Position numbers and translations under genes: made by a program
Notes under the pieces: model-generated
The model's input: only the letters and a program-made list of their open reading frames with translations
Told to the model about the DNA's origin: nothing
Database searches by the model: none
In this document: positions 23,527 through 31,172 of the stretch, piece by piece
Position numbering within the stretch: position 1 is the first letter of the stretch
How the letters are laid out: the number at the start of each line of letters is the position of its first letter
NCBI GenBank assembly: GCA_937974845.1
Contig: CALJVC010000089.1
Span: 1-38,491, forward strand
Origin: an uncultured Pseudogracilibacillus sp.
GTDB taxonomy: Bacteria; Bacillota; Bacilli; Bacillales; Amphibacillaceae
DNA length: 38,491 nt
Direction: 5' to 3'

Positions 23527-24717
23527 TTACTCCTCCTTAGAGGAGGCTTCCTTTAATTTTGCCTCAGCTATAAGTTCAAAACCGTCGATTGCTGATTCTT
23601 CATCGAGTTCGATCATCATGTACGTCTTACCGTTATACTTCACTTGTCGGATATAGTCTAGATCTTGGGGACGTAACGAAAAATTCGCAATCTTCGTTTT
23701 AATTTTTAAAGATTTTGTCGTGTAGTTAGGAATCGTATTTTCGGCCTTCATTTCATACTGACTGTCTTCGGTGACCGACAGCAAAGCTTCCTTAACTTTA
23801 CTTTCTTCAATTTGTTGTAGACCACTTTGGACAAAAACTTCCGTCAAATCTTGGTAATCTAAAGTGAGCGGTCCATCTATTGCTTCCTCTTCATCATAAT
23901 CTTCAATTTTATGATGAATCACTTCATAAATAGTTTGTAAACGCTGGCGATTCAACTGGTCCCCCGCTACTCGTTTAACAACCTCTGAAAAAATAAGCTT
24001 TTCATCCTCTGCCGTTGGTCCTTCCTCTACCTGAAGTACATCATCGAGCAAAATCGAGTCGAGAACGTAGGCTTTTTTCGTCGTAAATAAAACTTCATTC
24101 ACGTTAGCCTGGCCTTGTGAAAAACTTGGAAACAAAAAGCCATGGACAGGCGTTTGTAAATTAATAACCGGATTAACTGCCACATGATAAGTAAATTCCT
24201 TTTCAACGTAATCAAAAAGTAGCTCACGGTCAGGCTCTTTCGTTTCATTAATCGTACATAAAATAAAAGGGTTCACAAAGGATTCGTCTACTTCCTCGTA
24301 CGTATCTGCCTCCCGTTGGCTCGTAATATATTCTCCACGAACAAAACTAAAGACCATATCGTTTTCATAAGGTTTTAATTGAACCCTTTCTGTAACGATA
24401 TCGACCATTTTCTCCGTCCAGCTAGAACTATCCAAATGCAAACTATCATAAAGCTCACGTTGCCTAACCATCTTCCCTTCATCTTGGAAACGAAAGGTGA
24501 ATAATTTCTGATCTACTCGTCCCATTAAACTTTTCCGGAAATTTTGCAAAAATAATTCTTGCTCCTCACGGGGAAAAAGTTCAAAGGAACGACGCTCATG
24601 AAAGTAAACTTCTTTAGCATCTTTGACGACATAAACCTTCAACAATTCATGAATCGTTAATAACGGATTATCCAGTTTTAATTGTTTCCGAAATTGTTCA
24701 ATATCTTTTTTTAACAT
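23527..24717 (-). CDS. DUF4317 family protein, unknown function
   Basis: 396 residues; AAGGAG lies 8 nt before the ATG. It is a soluble acidic protein, and the N-terminus (LKKDIEQFRKQLKLDNPLLT, EEQELFLQNFRKSLMGRVDQ) and the central NPFILCTIN segment match the DUF4317 pattern as I recall it. No catalytic motif stands out. Hydrophobic segments and signal peptide are absent. The gene has its own terminator and lies alone between the dipeptidase and SHOCT genes. Confidence 0.78.
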   Translation of the reverse strand: MLKKDIEQFRKQLKLDNPLLTIHELLKVYVVKDAKEVYFHERRSFELFPREEQELFLQNFRKSLMGRVDQKLFTFRFQDEGKMVRQRELYDSLHLDSSSWTEKMVDIVTERVQLKPYENDMVFSFVRGEYITSQREADTYEEVDESFVNPFILCTINETKEPDRELLFDYVEKEFTYHVAVNPVINLQTPVHGFLFPSFSQGQANVNEVLFTTKKAYVLDSILLDDVLQVEEGPTAEDEKLIFSEVVKRVAGDQLNRQRLQTIYEVIHHKIEDYDEEEAIDGPLTLDYQDLTEVFVQSGLQQIEESKVKEALLSVTEDSQYEMKAENTIPNYTTKSLKIKTKIANFSLRPQDLDYIRQVKYNGKTYMMIELDEESAIDGFELIAEAKLKEASSKEE

Positions 24718-24772
24718 CCGACATTCTCCTTACTCTACTTCAGGGACTTTTCCTATCATAATAAGAAAATAA

Positions 24773-24829
24773 AATAAGAATGGACTGGAAGTTACGAAAA
24801 GTTTCCGTCCATTCTTATTATGTTATCTT
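24773..24829 (-). terminator. Terminator of the SHOCT-domain gene
   Basis: A perfect 13-bp stem AATAAGAATGGAC (24773-24785) and GTCCATTCTTATT (24817-24829), with an inner GGAA/TTCC pairing. T-rich sequence follows on the minus strand. Confidence 0.75.
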
Positions 24830-24844
24830 TCTTTTCCTCTTCGT

Positions 24845-25093
24845 TCAATCTTCTTCTAGTCTTCGTTTAATCCGATCGTAACTCTCTTCATCTATTTCTC
24901 CCCGAGCCAAACGTTGTTTCAAAATAAACAATGGATCTTCCGTATCAAAAGTAATCCTGTCCTCGGGCTCATCCTTTAATCGTGAGAGAAGTTTTACAAG
25001 TAATATGATTAACGCAATAATAATTATCCAAGTAATCAAGGTGACAATTAAATCTATTGGTACCATATTACCTTGCCACATTTCCGGATGCAT
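24845..25093 (-). CDS. Small membrane protein with C-terminal SHOCT domain
   Basis: 82 residues from ATG 25093, preferred because GAGGG is 8 nt upstream; a GTG at 25102 overlaps that site. One membrane span lies at about 9-33 (PIDLIVTLITWIIIIALIIL). The tail ends with a SHOCT (short C-terminal) helix-pair domain, DPLFILKQRLARGEIDEESY, found on many unrelated bacterial proteins and thought to mediate oligomerisation. The specific role is unknown. The gene is monocistronic and divergent from the Enzyme I gene. Confidence 0.8.
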   Translation of the reverse strand: MHPEMWQGNMVPIDLIVTLITWIIIIALIILLVKLLSRLKDEPEDRITFDTEDPLFILKQRLARGEIDEESYDRIKRRLEED

Positions 25094-25191
25094 TGCATTC
25101 ACCCTCTTTTTTACTCTTCTTGTTCGCTTAACTTATATGATAAAGGAAACGTTAAAAAAGATAAACCTTAGGGGACAAATCTTTGTAAAAC

Positions 25192-25220
25192 TTCAAAAAG
25201 TGTTCAAATAGGTGTATCAT
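25192..25220 (+). promoter_or_regulatory. Candidate promoter of the Enzyme I gene
   Basis: TTCAAA (25192-25197) and TATCAT (25215-25220) are 17 bp apart; both boxes deviate from the consensus. Confidence 0.4.
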
Positions 25221-25300
25221 ATAACATAAATGACTTACCTTATTATTTCCTGGGTAATAATTAATAAAAAATTGACCGACTAAAGAAAGGAAGGAACGTC

Positions 25301-27025
25301 TTGTACTCAATCAAAGGCATTACAGCTGCTAAGGGAATTGCATTCGGAACCGCCTATAAATTAGCTACGCCAAACTTATCCTTTGATACGCGAAGGATCG
25401 ATTGCGTAGAAGCTGAAATGGAACGATTACAAGACGCCATTGAAAAATCTCGTAAAGAAATTACACAAATCCGAAAACAAGTAGAAGAAAACCAAGGCGT
25501 AGATAATGCAAGGATCTTCGACTCCCATTTACTAATGTTAGAGGATCCGTATTATATGGAAACGATTGCGGAAATCGTCAATGAAGAAAAGGTAAATGTA
25601 GAAAGCGCAATGGTTCGAGTAACCGAATTAATGTTATCGACCTTTAAGCAGTTAAACAATCTCTACATAAGGGAACGAATTACAGATATTCAAGATGTCG
25701 CGGATCGCGTCCTAGCTAACTTACTCGGAAAATCCCTACCTAATATTAGCCTAATTCAAAATGAAGCCTCCATTATCGTCGCATCAGATTTAAAACCTTC
25801 AGAAACGGTTCAAATCGATCGACGCTATGTCCAAGGCTTTGTAACAGATAATGGCGGGGAAACCTCCCACGCTGCTATCATCGCCAGATCTTTAGAATTA
25901 TCTGCTGTCGTCGGAGCAAAAGAGGCGATGACTTCCATTGAACATGGGGATGAATTGATTGTTGATGGAATCAACGGTCTCGTACATATTAATCCAACGA
26001 ACGAATTACGGGAACAATATCGAAAAAAACAACGCACTCTCCATGCTAAGCGCTTCCGCCTTACTACCTTTAAACGTCGACGCACGATTACCCGAGATAA
26101 CCAACAGATTGAAATCCATGCCAACATTAATTCAGAGGGGGATATCGAGCGAGCAGTACGTAACGGTATTGATGGAATAGGACTTTTCCGTTCGGAATTT
26201 GTCTTCATGAATGCTGCTAACTTCCCTTCCGAAGAAGAGCAGTATACTAAATATAAACGAGCCCTTTTAAAAATGAATGGACGGCCGGTGGTTTTTCGTA
26301 CCTTAGATATCGGTGGAGACAAACAACTCCCCTATTATACGATGCCGGAAGAGACGAATCCCTTTCTCGGCCTCCGTTCTATTCGCTTTACCCTAGAAGA
26401 AAAGGGCTTGTTTAAAACTCAGTTAAGGGCCTTATTAAGGGCAAGCGTTCACGGTAATTTAAAACTTATGTTCCCGATGATTACCACCTTCGAAGAGTTA
26501 GCGGAAGCAAAACATCTTTTAGAAGAAGCGAAACAGTCCTTACGAGAAGAAGGCATACCGTTCAACGAAGATATCGAAATTGGAATGATGATTGAAACAC
26601 CGGCTACAGCTCTACTTGCTGATTTATTTATTAAGGAAGTCGACTTTTTCAGTATTGGTACAAACGATTTAATTCAATATACTTTTGCCATCGATCGAAT
26701 GAACGAACAAGTTGCCCATCTTTACGAACCTTTACATCCAGCGATATTACGTATCATTAAACAAGTGATTGATGTCGCACAGGAACATGGAAAATGGGTC
26801 AAGGTTTGTGGCGAGATGGCTAATGACGAAAGGGCCGTCCCCCTTTTAATAGGCTTTGGTCTAACTTCCTTTTCTATGGATCCTAGCTATATCTTAAGTG
26901 TGCGGAAACAAATTAATTATCTTACCTATAGACAATTAAAATCCATTGCCGAAAAAGCTCTCCAACTAAAGGATGAAAAAGAAGTCCTCGACTTACTGAA
27001 GACCCATCGGATACTGAAAGATTAA
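25301..27025 (+). CDS. ptsI: Phosphoenolpyruvate--protein phosphotransferase (PTS Enzyme I), stand-alone
   Basis: 574 residues, full length for Enzyme I. TTG start with AAGGAAGG upstream. The N-terminal HPr-binding domain is followed by the swivel histidine H190 in GGETSHAAIIAR, then the PEP-binding TIM barrel (FRTLDIGGDKQLPYY, FFSIGTNDLIQYT) with the catalytic C503 in KVCGEM. Enzyme I passes phosphate from PEP to HPr. Odd points: no ptsH (HPr) gene is adjacent, and the usual GGRTSH arginine is glutamate. It may be a paralogue dedicated to another phosphocarrier, or the main Enzyme I moved out of the ptsGHI context. Confidence 0.88.
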   Translation: MYSIKGITAAKGIAFGTAYKLATPNLSFDTRRIDCVEAEMERLQDAIEKSRKEITQIRKQVEENQGVDNARIFDSHLLMLEDPYYMETIAEIVNEEKVNVESAMVRVTELMLSTFKQLNNLYIRERITDIQDVADRVLANLLGKSLPNISLIQNEASIIVASDLKPSETVQIDRRYVQGFVTDNGGETSHAAIIARSLELSAVVGAKEAMTSIEHGDELIVDGINGLVHINPTNELREQYRKKQRTLHAKRFRLTTFKRRRTITRDNQQIEIHANINSEGDIERAVRNGIDGIGLFRSEFVFMNAANFPSEEEQYTKYKRALLKMNGRPVVFRTLDIGGDKQLPYYTMPEETNPFLGLRSIRFTLEEKGLFKTQLRALLRASVHGNLKLMFPMITTFEELAEAKHLLEEAKQSLREEGIPFNEDIEIGMMIETPATALLADLFIKEVDFFSIGTNDLIQYTFAIDRMNEQVAHLYEPLHPAILRIIKQVIDVAQEHGKWVKVCGEMANDERAVPLLIGFGLTSFSMDPSYILSVRKQINYLTYRQLKSIAEKALQLKDEKEVLDLLKTHRILKD

Positions 27026-27031
27026 AGTTCA

Positions 27032-27066
27032 TTAGCGGAAGCAAGTTTTAGTATTGCTTCCGCTAA
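27032..27066 (+). terminator. Terminator of the Enzyme I gene
   Basis: A perfect 13-bp stem TTAGCGGAAGCAA (27032-27044) and TTGCTTCCGCTAA (27054-27066), then TTTATTTTT. Confidence 0.85.
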
Positions 27067-27098
27067 TTTATTTTTCGTTTAATATCGGGTTTCATATA

Positions 27099-27430
27099 AA
27101 TATTTTTTTCACCTATATACAGTGGAGCCTCGTCTTGTATACAGGATTTTTTTCATTTACAAAGCTTGCGTCCCATGTATAAGGAAATACAATTTCATAT
27201 ACAGTGAAGGGCTCTACTGTATACAGAATTAATTTTTTCTGACAACCGTATACACTGGACACTGCTACTGTATACAGAAATATTTTTTTCAGAAACCTAT
27301 ATACAGTAAATGCTTCTCTTGTATACGAAAGAAAAAATTATTTATAATAAACGACCTTCTTGTAAATAAAAATATTTTCTAGATACGAAGGAAGGCGCTA
27401 CTGTATGTGGATAATTATTCTATATACAAG
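27099..27430. repeat. Degenerate tandem array of CTGTATACAG hairpin units
   Basis: Seven to eight diverged units. The best-preserved units read T-tract, TATACAGT, a 12-14-nt spacer, then (A)CTGTATACAG. The right-arm GTATAC cores begin at 27137, 27177, 27219, 27270, 27321, 27362 and 27403, that is steps of 40, 42, 51, 51, 41 and 41 bp. Left arms (27116, 27198, 27249, 27300, 27382, 27423) keep the same register. Each good unit can form a hairpin with arms of up to 8 bp and is followed by a T tract. The steps are near 4 or 5 helical turns. No known repeat family is recognised. Confidence 0.7.
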
Positions 27431-27461
27431 ACTCTCATATAGAAGGTCTTGCGAAGAGAAA

Positions 27462-27492
27462 AGGCATAGGAGACGGTCAATCTCCTATGCCT
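27462..27492 (-). terminator. Terminator of the nitroreductase gene
   Basis: A perfect 12-bp stem AGGCATAGGAGA (27462-27473) and TCTCCTATGCCT (27481-27492), followed on the minus strand by TTTTCTCTT. Confidence 0.85.
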
Positions 27493-27510
27493 AGATATAA
27501 AATATCAAGC

Positions 27511-28239
27511 CTACTTTAAAAAGAAGCCCTTTTCTTCTAAAAACTCCTTCATATCTTCCCGGCGAGGTTTTCTAAAGAAACGGGCCATATCTTTGGACCA
27601 AGTGGCATCCTTCCGATTAGAGGACCTTTCCTTATAGTAGGCATTGGTAATCTCATCATACTCCGCTAACAAGTCCTCATATTTTCCTTCCTCATATGTA
27701 TTCTCATGGAAAACCGCTTCTAGAGGTAGACGGGGCTTAACTTCATTGCGACGGACCGGCACCCCCATCGTCATAGCAAAAAGTGGGATTACATAGTTTG
27801 GTAGTTCGAAAAGTTCACTTACCCCGCGAATATCGTTACGTACCCCACCAATGTAACAAATTCCATAGCCCTTTGATTCTGCGGCTATCGCTACATTTTG
27901 GGCGAAAAGGGCTGTATCAATGACGGAAACAAGTAAATTTTCCGCCGTGCTCGGCTCAAAAGATTCACCGTGTTTCTTTGATGTGTATTCTAAACGTTTT
28001 AAATCCGCACAAAAGAGTAAGGTTACCGGAGCCGTATCAATTTGTACATGGTTGTTAGAAAGTTCCTTTAATTTTTCCTTTTTTACTTCATCGGTTACAT
28101 GGATGACAGAATAAGCCTGGACGAAATGGGAGCTTGAGGCATGTTGGCCGGCCTTAATACATTCTAGTAATACCTCCTTTGGGATCGGCTCTTCTGTATA
28201 TTTTCGAACACTCGTATGGGACTGTAAGAGATCAATCAT
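27511..28239 (-). CDS. NfrA-type NADPH-dependent FMN nitroreductase/flavin reductase
   Basis: 242 residues; AAAGGAAG precedes the ATG at 28239. The FMN-binding start HTSVRKYTEEPIP, the ASSSHFVQAYSVIHV segment, GYGICYIGGVRND and the C-terminal basic WSKDMARFFRKPRRED are typical of the NfrA1/NfrA2 (Frp) group of oxygen-insensitive nitroreductases. These reduce FMN, nitro compounds, quinones or disulfides using NAD(P)H and are often thiol-stress-induced. The gene is monocistronic, divergent from the VanZ-family gene. Confidence 0.88.
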   Translation of the reverse strand: MIDLLQSHTSVRKYTEEPIPKEVLLECIKAGQHASSSHFVQAYSVIHVTDEVKKEKLKELSNNHVQIDTAPVTLLFCADLKRLEYTSKKHGESFEPSTAENLLVSVIDTALFAQNVAIAAESKGYGICYIGGVRNDIRGVSELFELPNYVIPLFAMTMGVPVRRNEVKPRLPLEAVFHENTYEEGKYEDLLAEYDEITNAYYKERSSNRKDATWSKDMARFFRKPRREDMKEFLEEKGFFLK

Positions 28240-28382
28240 TCTGTCAACTTCCTTTCTCTAGTTGCTTTTTTACTTATTATAGCAAATTGCTAAAAAGCTC
28301 CCTAACGATTTCCTTTCTCCTTACATAAATTCAAAGCTTGTACATATATAATAAAGTGAAATGGATGAAAAAGGAGAATTCC

Positions 28383-28904
28383 GTGAGTTACTTTCTACAT
28401 TATATAAGTATCGGTCTGTTCTATTTTAGTATGTTCTATCCTAAGTATAAGCAAGACAATCCTAGTAACGATTTTCTCCATAGCATCTTTTTTCTGTATT
28501 TATTGTCCGTTCTCTCCCTTACGGTGCTTCCTTTACCAGAGCGTATCTTCTTCCAAAAAGTTGACCTGTTTACGATGATTAATCTCTTTCCTTTTCGGGA
28601 CGTCTACTACGGTTACCTCTTTGCAAAAAGAGAAATCCTTTTAAACATTATAATGATGGTTCCTTTTGGCTTTCTTCTTCCTTTATTAACTCGCTTTAAA
28701 GCAGTCAAAACGATTATACTTAGTTTTTTCTTTAGTTTTACTATCGAATCTACCCAACTCTTAGCTAGTCTTTTAAGTCCCGATTATTACCGCATTGTCG
28801 ATATCACTGATTTAATCACCAATACGGTCGGTGGGGCAATTGGCTATTGCTTATTTTCTGCTTGGAAACATTTCTTCCCATCTTCTCGCCAACCTAAGAG
28901 TTAG
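28383..28904 (+). CDS. VanZ-family membrane protein
   Basis: 173 residues from GTG 28383, preferred because AAGGAG ends 6 nt upstream; the earlier TTG at 28338 has no site. Four or five hydrophobic segments are seen. VanZ signatures are NLFPFRD (about 80-86), LLNIIMMVPFGFLLPLL, FTIESTQL and RIVDITDLITNTVGGAIGY. VanZ of enterococci raises teicoplanin resistance by an unclear route; chromosomal homologues are common in Bacilli and do not imply resistance. It stands alone. Confidence 0.87.
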   Translation: MSYFLHYISIGLFYFSMFYPKYKQDNPSNDFLHSIFFLYLLSVLSLTVLPLPERIFFQKVDLFTMINLFPFRDVYYGYLFAKREILLNIIMMVPFGFLLPLLTRFKAVKTIILSFFFSFTIESTQLLASLLSPDYYRIVDITDLITNTVGGAIGYCLFSAWKHFFPSSRQPKS

Positions 28905-28996
28905 TTTTAAAAGCTTGGTAGAAAGCTCCTCCAACCAAGTATTATCAAGAGATGTGATGGGCTAGCTTATATAACCGTAAAAACGTCTCAACTTAG

Positions 28997-29145
28997 ACTC
29001 TAAGTAAACTAAAATGCATCGTCTTTATTTTCATAGATTTAATATTTTTATTAAAATATTATGAAGCTATATTATATTTTCTAAGTCGACAATTGACTAT
29101 GAATTATTCAACATAAACTGATAACCGATGTTTTAGACTTAGAGT
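28997..29145. repeat. 149-bp AT-rich element with imperfect inverted-repeat ends
   Basis: The left end reads ACTCTAAGT-aaa-CTAAAA-tg-CATCG (28997-29021) and the right end is CGATG-TTTTAG-ACTTAGAGT (29126-29145), its inverse apart from two small insertions: 20 matched bases. The interior contains AATATTTT/AAAATATT. Size and ends resemble a miniature inverted-repeat element, but no target-site duplication is evident. Confidence 0.45.
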
Positions 29146-29226
29146 ACAATTTCCCTTAACTCCACATTCTAGGGACGAAAATAAAAAGGATACTAGAAAG
29201 TTTTAATAAGGATAAATAACCATAAA

Positions 29227-29264
29227 AATACCCTTGTCACAAATACTTTGGTGACAAGGGTATT
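29227..29264 (-). terminator. Terminator of the suf operon
   Basis: A perfect 14-bp stem AATACCCTTGTCAC (29227-29240) and GTGACAAGGGTATT (29251-29264), followed on the minus strand by TATTTTTATG. Confidence 0.9.
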
Positions 29265-29270
29265 GAGCTA

Positions 29271-30668
29271 TTAACCTAATGAACCTTCCATCTCCATGCT
29301 GATCAATCTATTCATCTCAACCGCATACTCCATCGGTAATTCTCTTGTAAACGGCTCGATAAAGCCCATTACAATCATGTCCGCTGCTTCTTGTTCTTCT
29401 AGACCACGGCTCATAAGGTAGAAAAGTTGTTCTTCAGAAACCTTAGATACTCGAGCTTCGTGCTCTAGGGAGATGTTGTCATTATAGATTTCGTTATAAG
29501 GAATCGTATCAGATGTCGATTCACTATCTAAAATTAAAGTGTCACATTCGATATTGGCTCTAGCACCGTCTGCCTTACGACCAAAATGAACGATTCCACG
29601 GTAAGTTACCTTTCCGCCGTTCTTCGAAATAGATTTCGATACGATAGAGGAGGAGGTATTCGGTGCTAAGTGGTACATCTTAGCTCCAGCATCCTGGTGC
29701 TGTCCCTTACCAGCGAAGGCTACGGAAATCGTTACACCCTTAGCCCCTTCCCCTCTTAAGAGGATCGAAGGATATTTCATCGTAATTTTTGACCCCATGT
29801 TACCGTCAATCCATTCCATCGTACCGTTCTCTTCAACGGTAGCCCGCTTCGTTACTAAGTTATAAACGTTCGTAGACCAGTTTTGGATTGTCGTATAACG
29901 GCAGGTCGCACCCTTCTTAACAAAAATCTCTACAACCGCACTGTGTAAAGAATCGGTTGAATAGATTGGTGCCGTACAGCCTTCAACGTAATGTACCGAA
30001 GCATTTTCATCGACGATAATCAGCGTTCGTTCAAACTGTCCCATGTTCTCGATGTTAATTCGGAAGTACGCTTGTAGAGGAGCCTTGGCTTCTACTCCTG
30101 GTGGAACGTAAATAAAGGATCCTCCTGACCAAACAGCTGTATTTAGTGCCGCGAACTTGTTATCAGATGCCGGAACTACTTTACCGAAGTACTCTTTGAA
30201 GTACTCCTCATGCTCCCGTAGAGCCGTATCCGTATCGGTAAAAATAATTCCCATTTCTTTTAAATCTTCTTCTAAGCTTTGGTAAACAACCTCGGATTCA
30301 TATTGAGCGGATACACCAGCAAGGTATTTCTGCTCGGCTTCCGGAATACCTAAACGGTCAAAGGTACGCTTGATTTCTTCTGGTACCTCATCCCAAGTTC
30401 TTCCTTGTTTTTCCGAAGGTTTAACATAGTAAATAATATCGTCGAAGTCTAACTCGGATAAGTCACCGCCCCATTGAGGCATCGGCTTACTATAAAATAT
30501 ATCTAAGGCCTTGAGACGTTCTTCTAACATCCACTCTGGCTCTTCCTTAATGCGGGAAATTTCTTCAACAACTTCTTTTGTGAGTCCGCGTTCTGTACGG
30601 AAAACCGACACGTCACGCTCTTTAAAACCGTATTTGTATTCACCAATATCTGGCATTTCTTTCGCCAC
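29271..30668 (-). CDS. sufB: Fe-S cluster scaffold subunit SufB
   Basis: 465 residues from GTG 30668: AAGGAGG lies 8 nt upstream and the start MAKEMPDIGEYKYGF matches known SufB; the frame extends to 30710 without a site. SufB forms the SufBC2D scaffold, where new clusters are built from SufS-derived sulfur. The family core is clear (VIIYVPPGVEAKAPLQAYF-like segment FIYVPPGVEAKAPLQ, then TCRYTTIQNWS and CDTLILDSESTSDTIPYNEI). Last gene of sufCDSUB, 63 bp after sufU and before the 29227-29264 terminator. Confidence 0.95.
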   Translation of the reverse strand: MAKEMPDIGEYKYGFKERDVSVFRTERGLTKEVVEEISRIKEEPEWMLEERLKALDIFYSKPMPQWGGDLSELDFDDIIYYVKPSEKQGRTWDEVPEEIKRTFDRLGIPEAEQKYLAGVSAQYESEVVYQSLEEDLKEMGIIFTDTDTALREHEEYFKEYFGKVVPASDNKFAALNTAVWSGGSFIYVPPGVEAKAPLQAYFRINIENMGQFERTLIIVDENASVHYVEGCTAPIYSTDSLHSAVVEIFVKKGATCRYTTIQNWSTNVYNLVTKRATVEENGTMEWIDGNMGSKITMKYPSILLRGEGAKGVTISVAFAGKGQHQDAGAKMYHLAPNTSSSIVSKSISKNGGKVTYRGIVHFGRKADGARANIECDTLILDSESTSDTIPYNEIYNDNISLEHEARVSKVSEEQLFYLMSRGLEEQEAADMIVMGFIEPFTRELPMEYAVEMNRLISMEMEGSLG

Positions 30669-30731
30669 GGTTAAAACCTCCTTATTCTTTTCCTCAAGGT
30701 AATGGTCCAAATGATTCCTTGACGAAGAACC

Positions 30732-31172
30732 CTAGGCTCCTTCGTCTTTATTTACCTTCTCGACGGCCTTCCAGGCTAACGTAGCACAACTGATCCGCGC
30801 CGGGAAGTTCGAGACACCTTGTAGTGCAATGATATCATCGAGACCAAATAGTTCAATATCGATTTCTTCCCCAAGCATCATGCGAGAAAACTCCTCTGAC
30901 ATTTCTAGAGCCTCCTGCATCGTCTTTCCTTTAATCGCTTGGGTCATCATTGAGGCGGAAGCGATGCTAATTGAGCATCCTTCCCCCATAAATTTCACAT
31001 CTTCTATAACATCCCCGTCCAGCTTAACTTGTAGTAAAATACGGTCACCACAGGACGGGTTATTGAGTTCAGCCGTAATCGTCTGGTCGTCGAACTCTCC
31101 ACGGTTACGTGGATGCTTATAATGGTCTAAAATCACTTGACGATAAAGTGAATCTAACTCAAAATGTGACAT
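30732..31172 (-). CDS. sufU: Zinc-dependent sulfurtransferase SufU
   Basis: 146 residues from ATG 31172 (AAGGAG 7 nt upstream); the longer frame to 31205 is rejected. SufU accepts persulfide sulfur from SufS in Gram-positive SUF systems. The zinc ligands C41, D43 (PSCGDRI), C66 (GEGCSIS) and C129 (ISCATLAW) are all present at the B. subtilis SufU positions (within one residue). The insertion between C66 and C129 that marks SufU from IscU is present. Its start overlaps the end of sufS by 14 bp, so the pair is translationally coupled. Confidence 0.95.
   Translation of the reverse strand: MSHFELDSLYRQVILDHYKHPRNRGEFDDQTITAELNNPSCGDRILLQVKLDGDVIEDVKFMGEGCSISIASASMMTQAIKGKTMQEALEMSEEFSRMMLGEEIDIELFGLDDIIALQGVSNFPARISCATLAWKAVEKVNKDEGA

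Larger units (their letters stand above)
27026..27510. other. 485-bp intergenic region after Enzyme I
   Basis: It contains the Enzyme I terminator (27032-27066), a degenerate tandem hairpin array (27099-27430) and the nitroreductase terminator (27462-27492). I see no coding frame. Confidence 0.8.
28905..29270. other. 366-bp intergenic region between the VanZ-family gene and sufB
   Basis: No coding frame. It holds a weak CTTGGT/ACCAAG hairpin near 28913-28938, an AT-rich element bounded by inverted repeats (28997-29145) and the suf terminator (29227-29264). Confidence 0.75.

Noticed and set aside
25825..26322. A 165-codon open frame on the minus strand inside the Enzyme I gene
   Set aside because: It is opposite the conserved swivel and barrel domains and has no ribosome site or recognisable product.
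27099..27430. CRISPR array
   Set aside because: The units are diverged, the conserved part is an arm pair of 8-11 bp and the spacers are also related to each other; no cas genes are nearby.
28383..28904. A glycopeptide resistance determinant
   Set aside because: VanZ-family proteins are common chromosomal genes; no vanHAX or vanRS genes are present.
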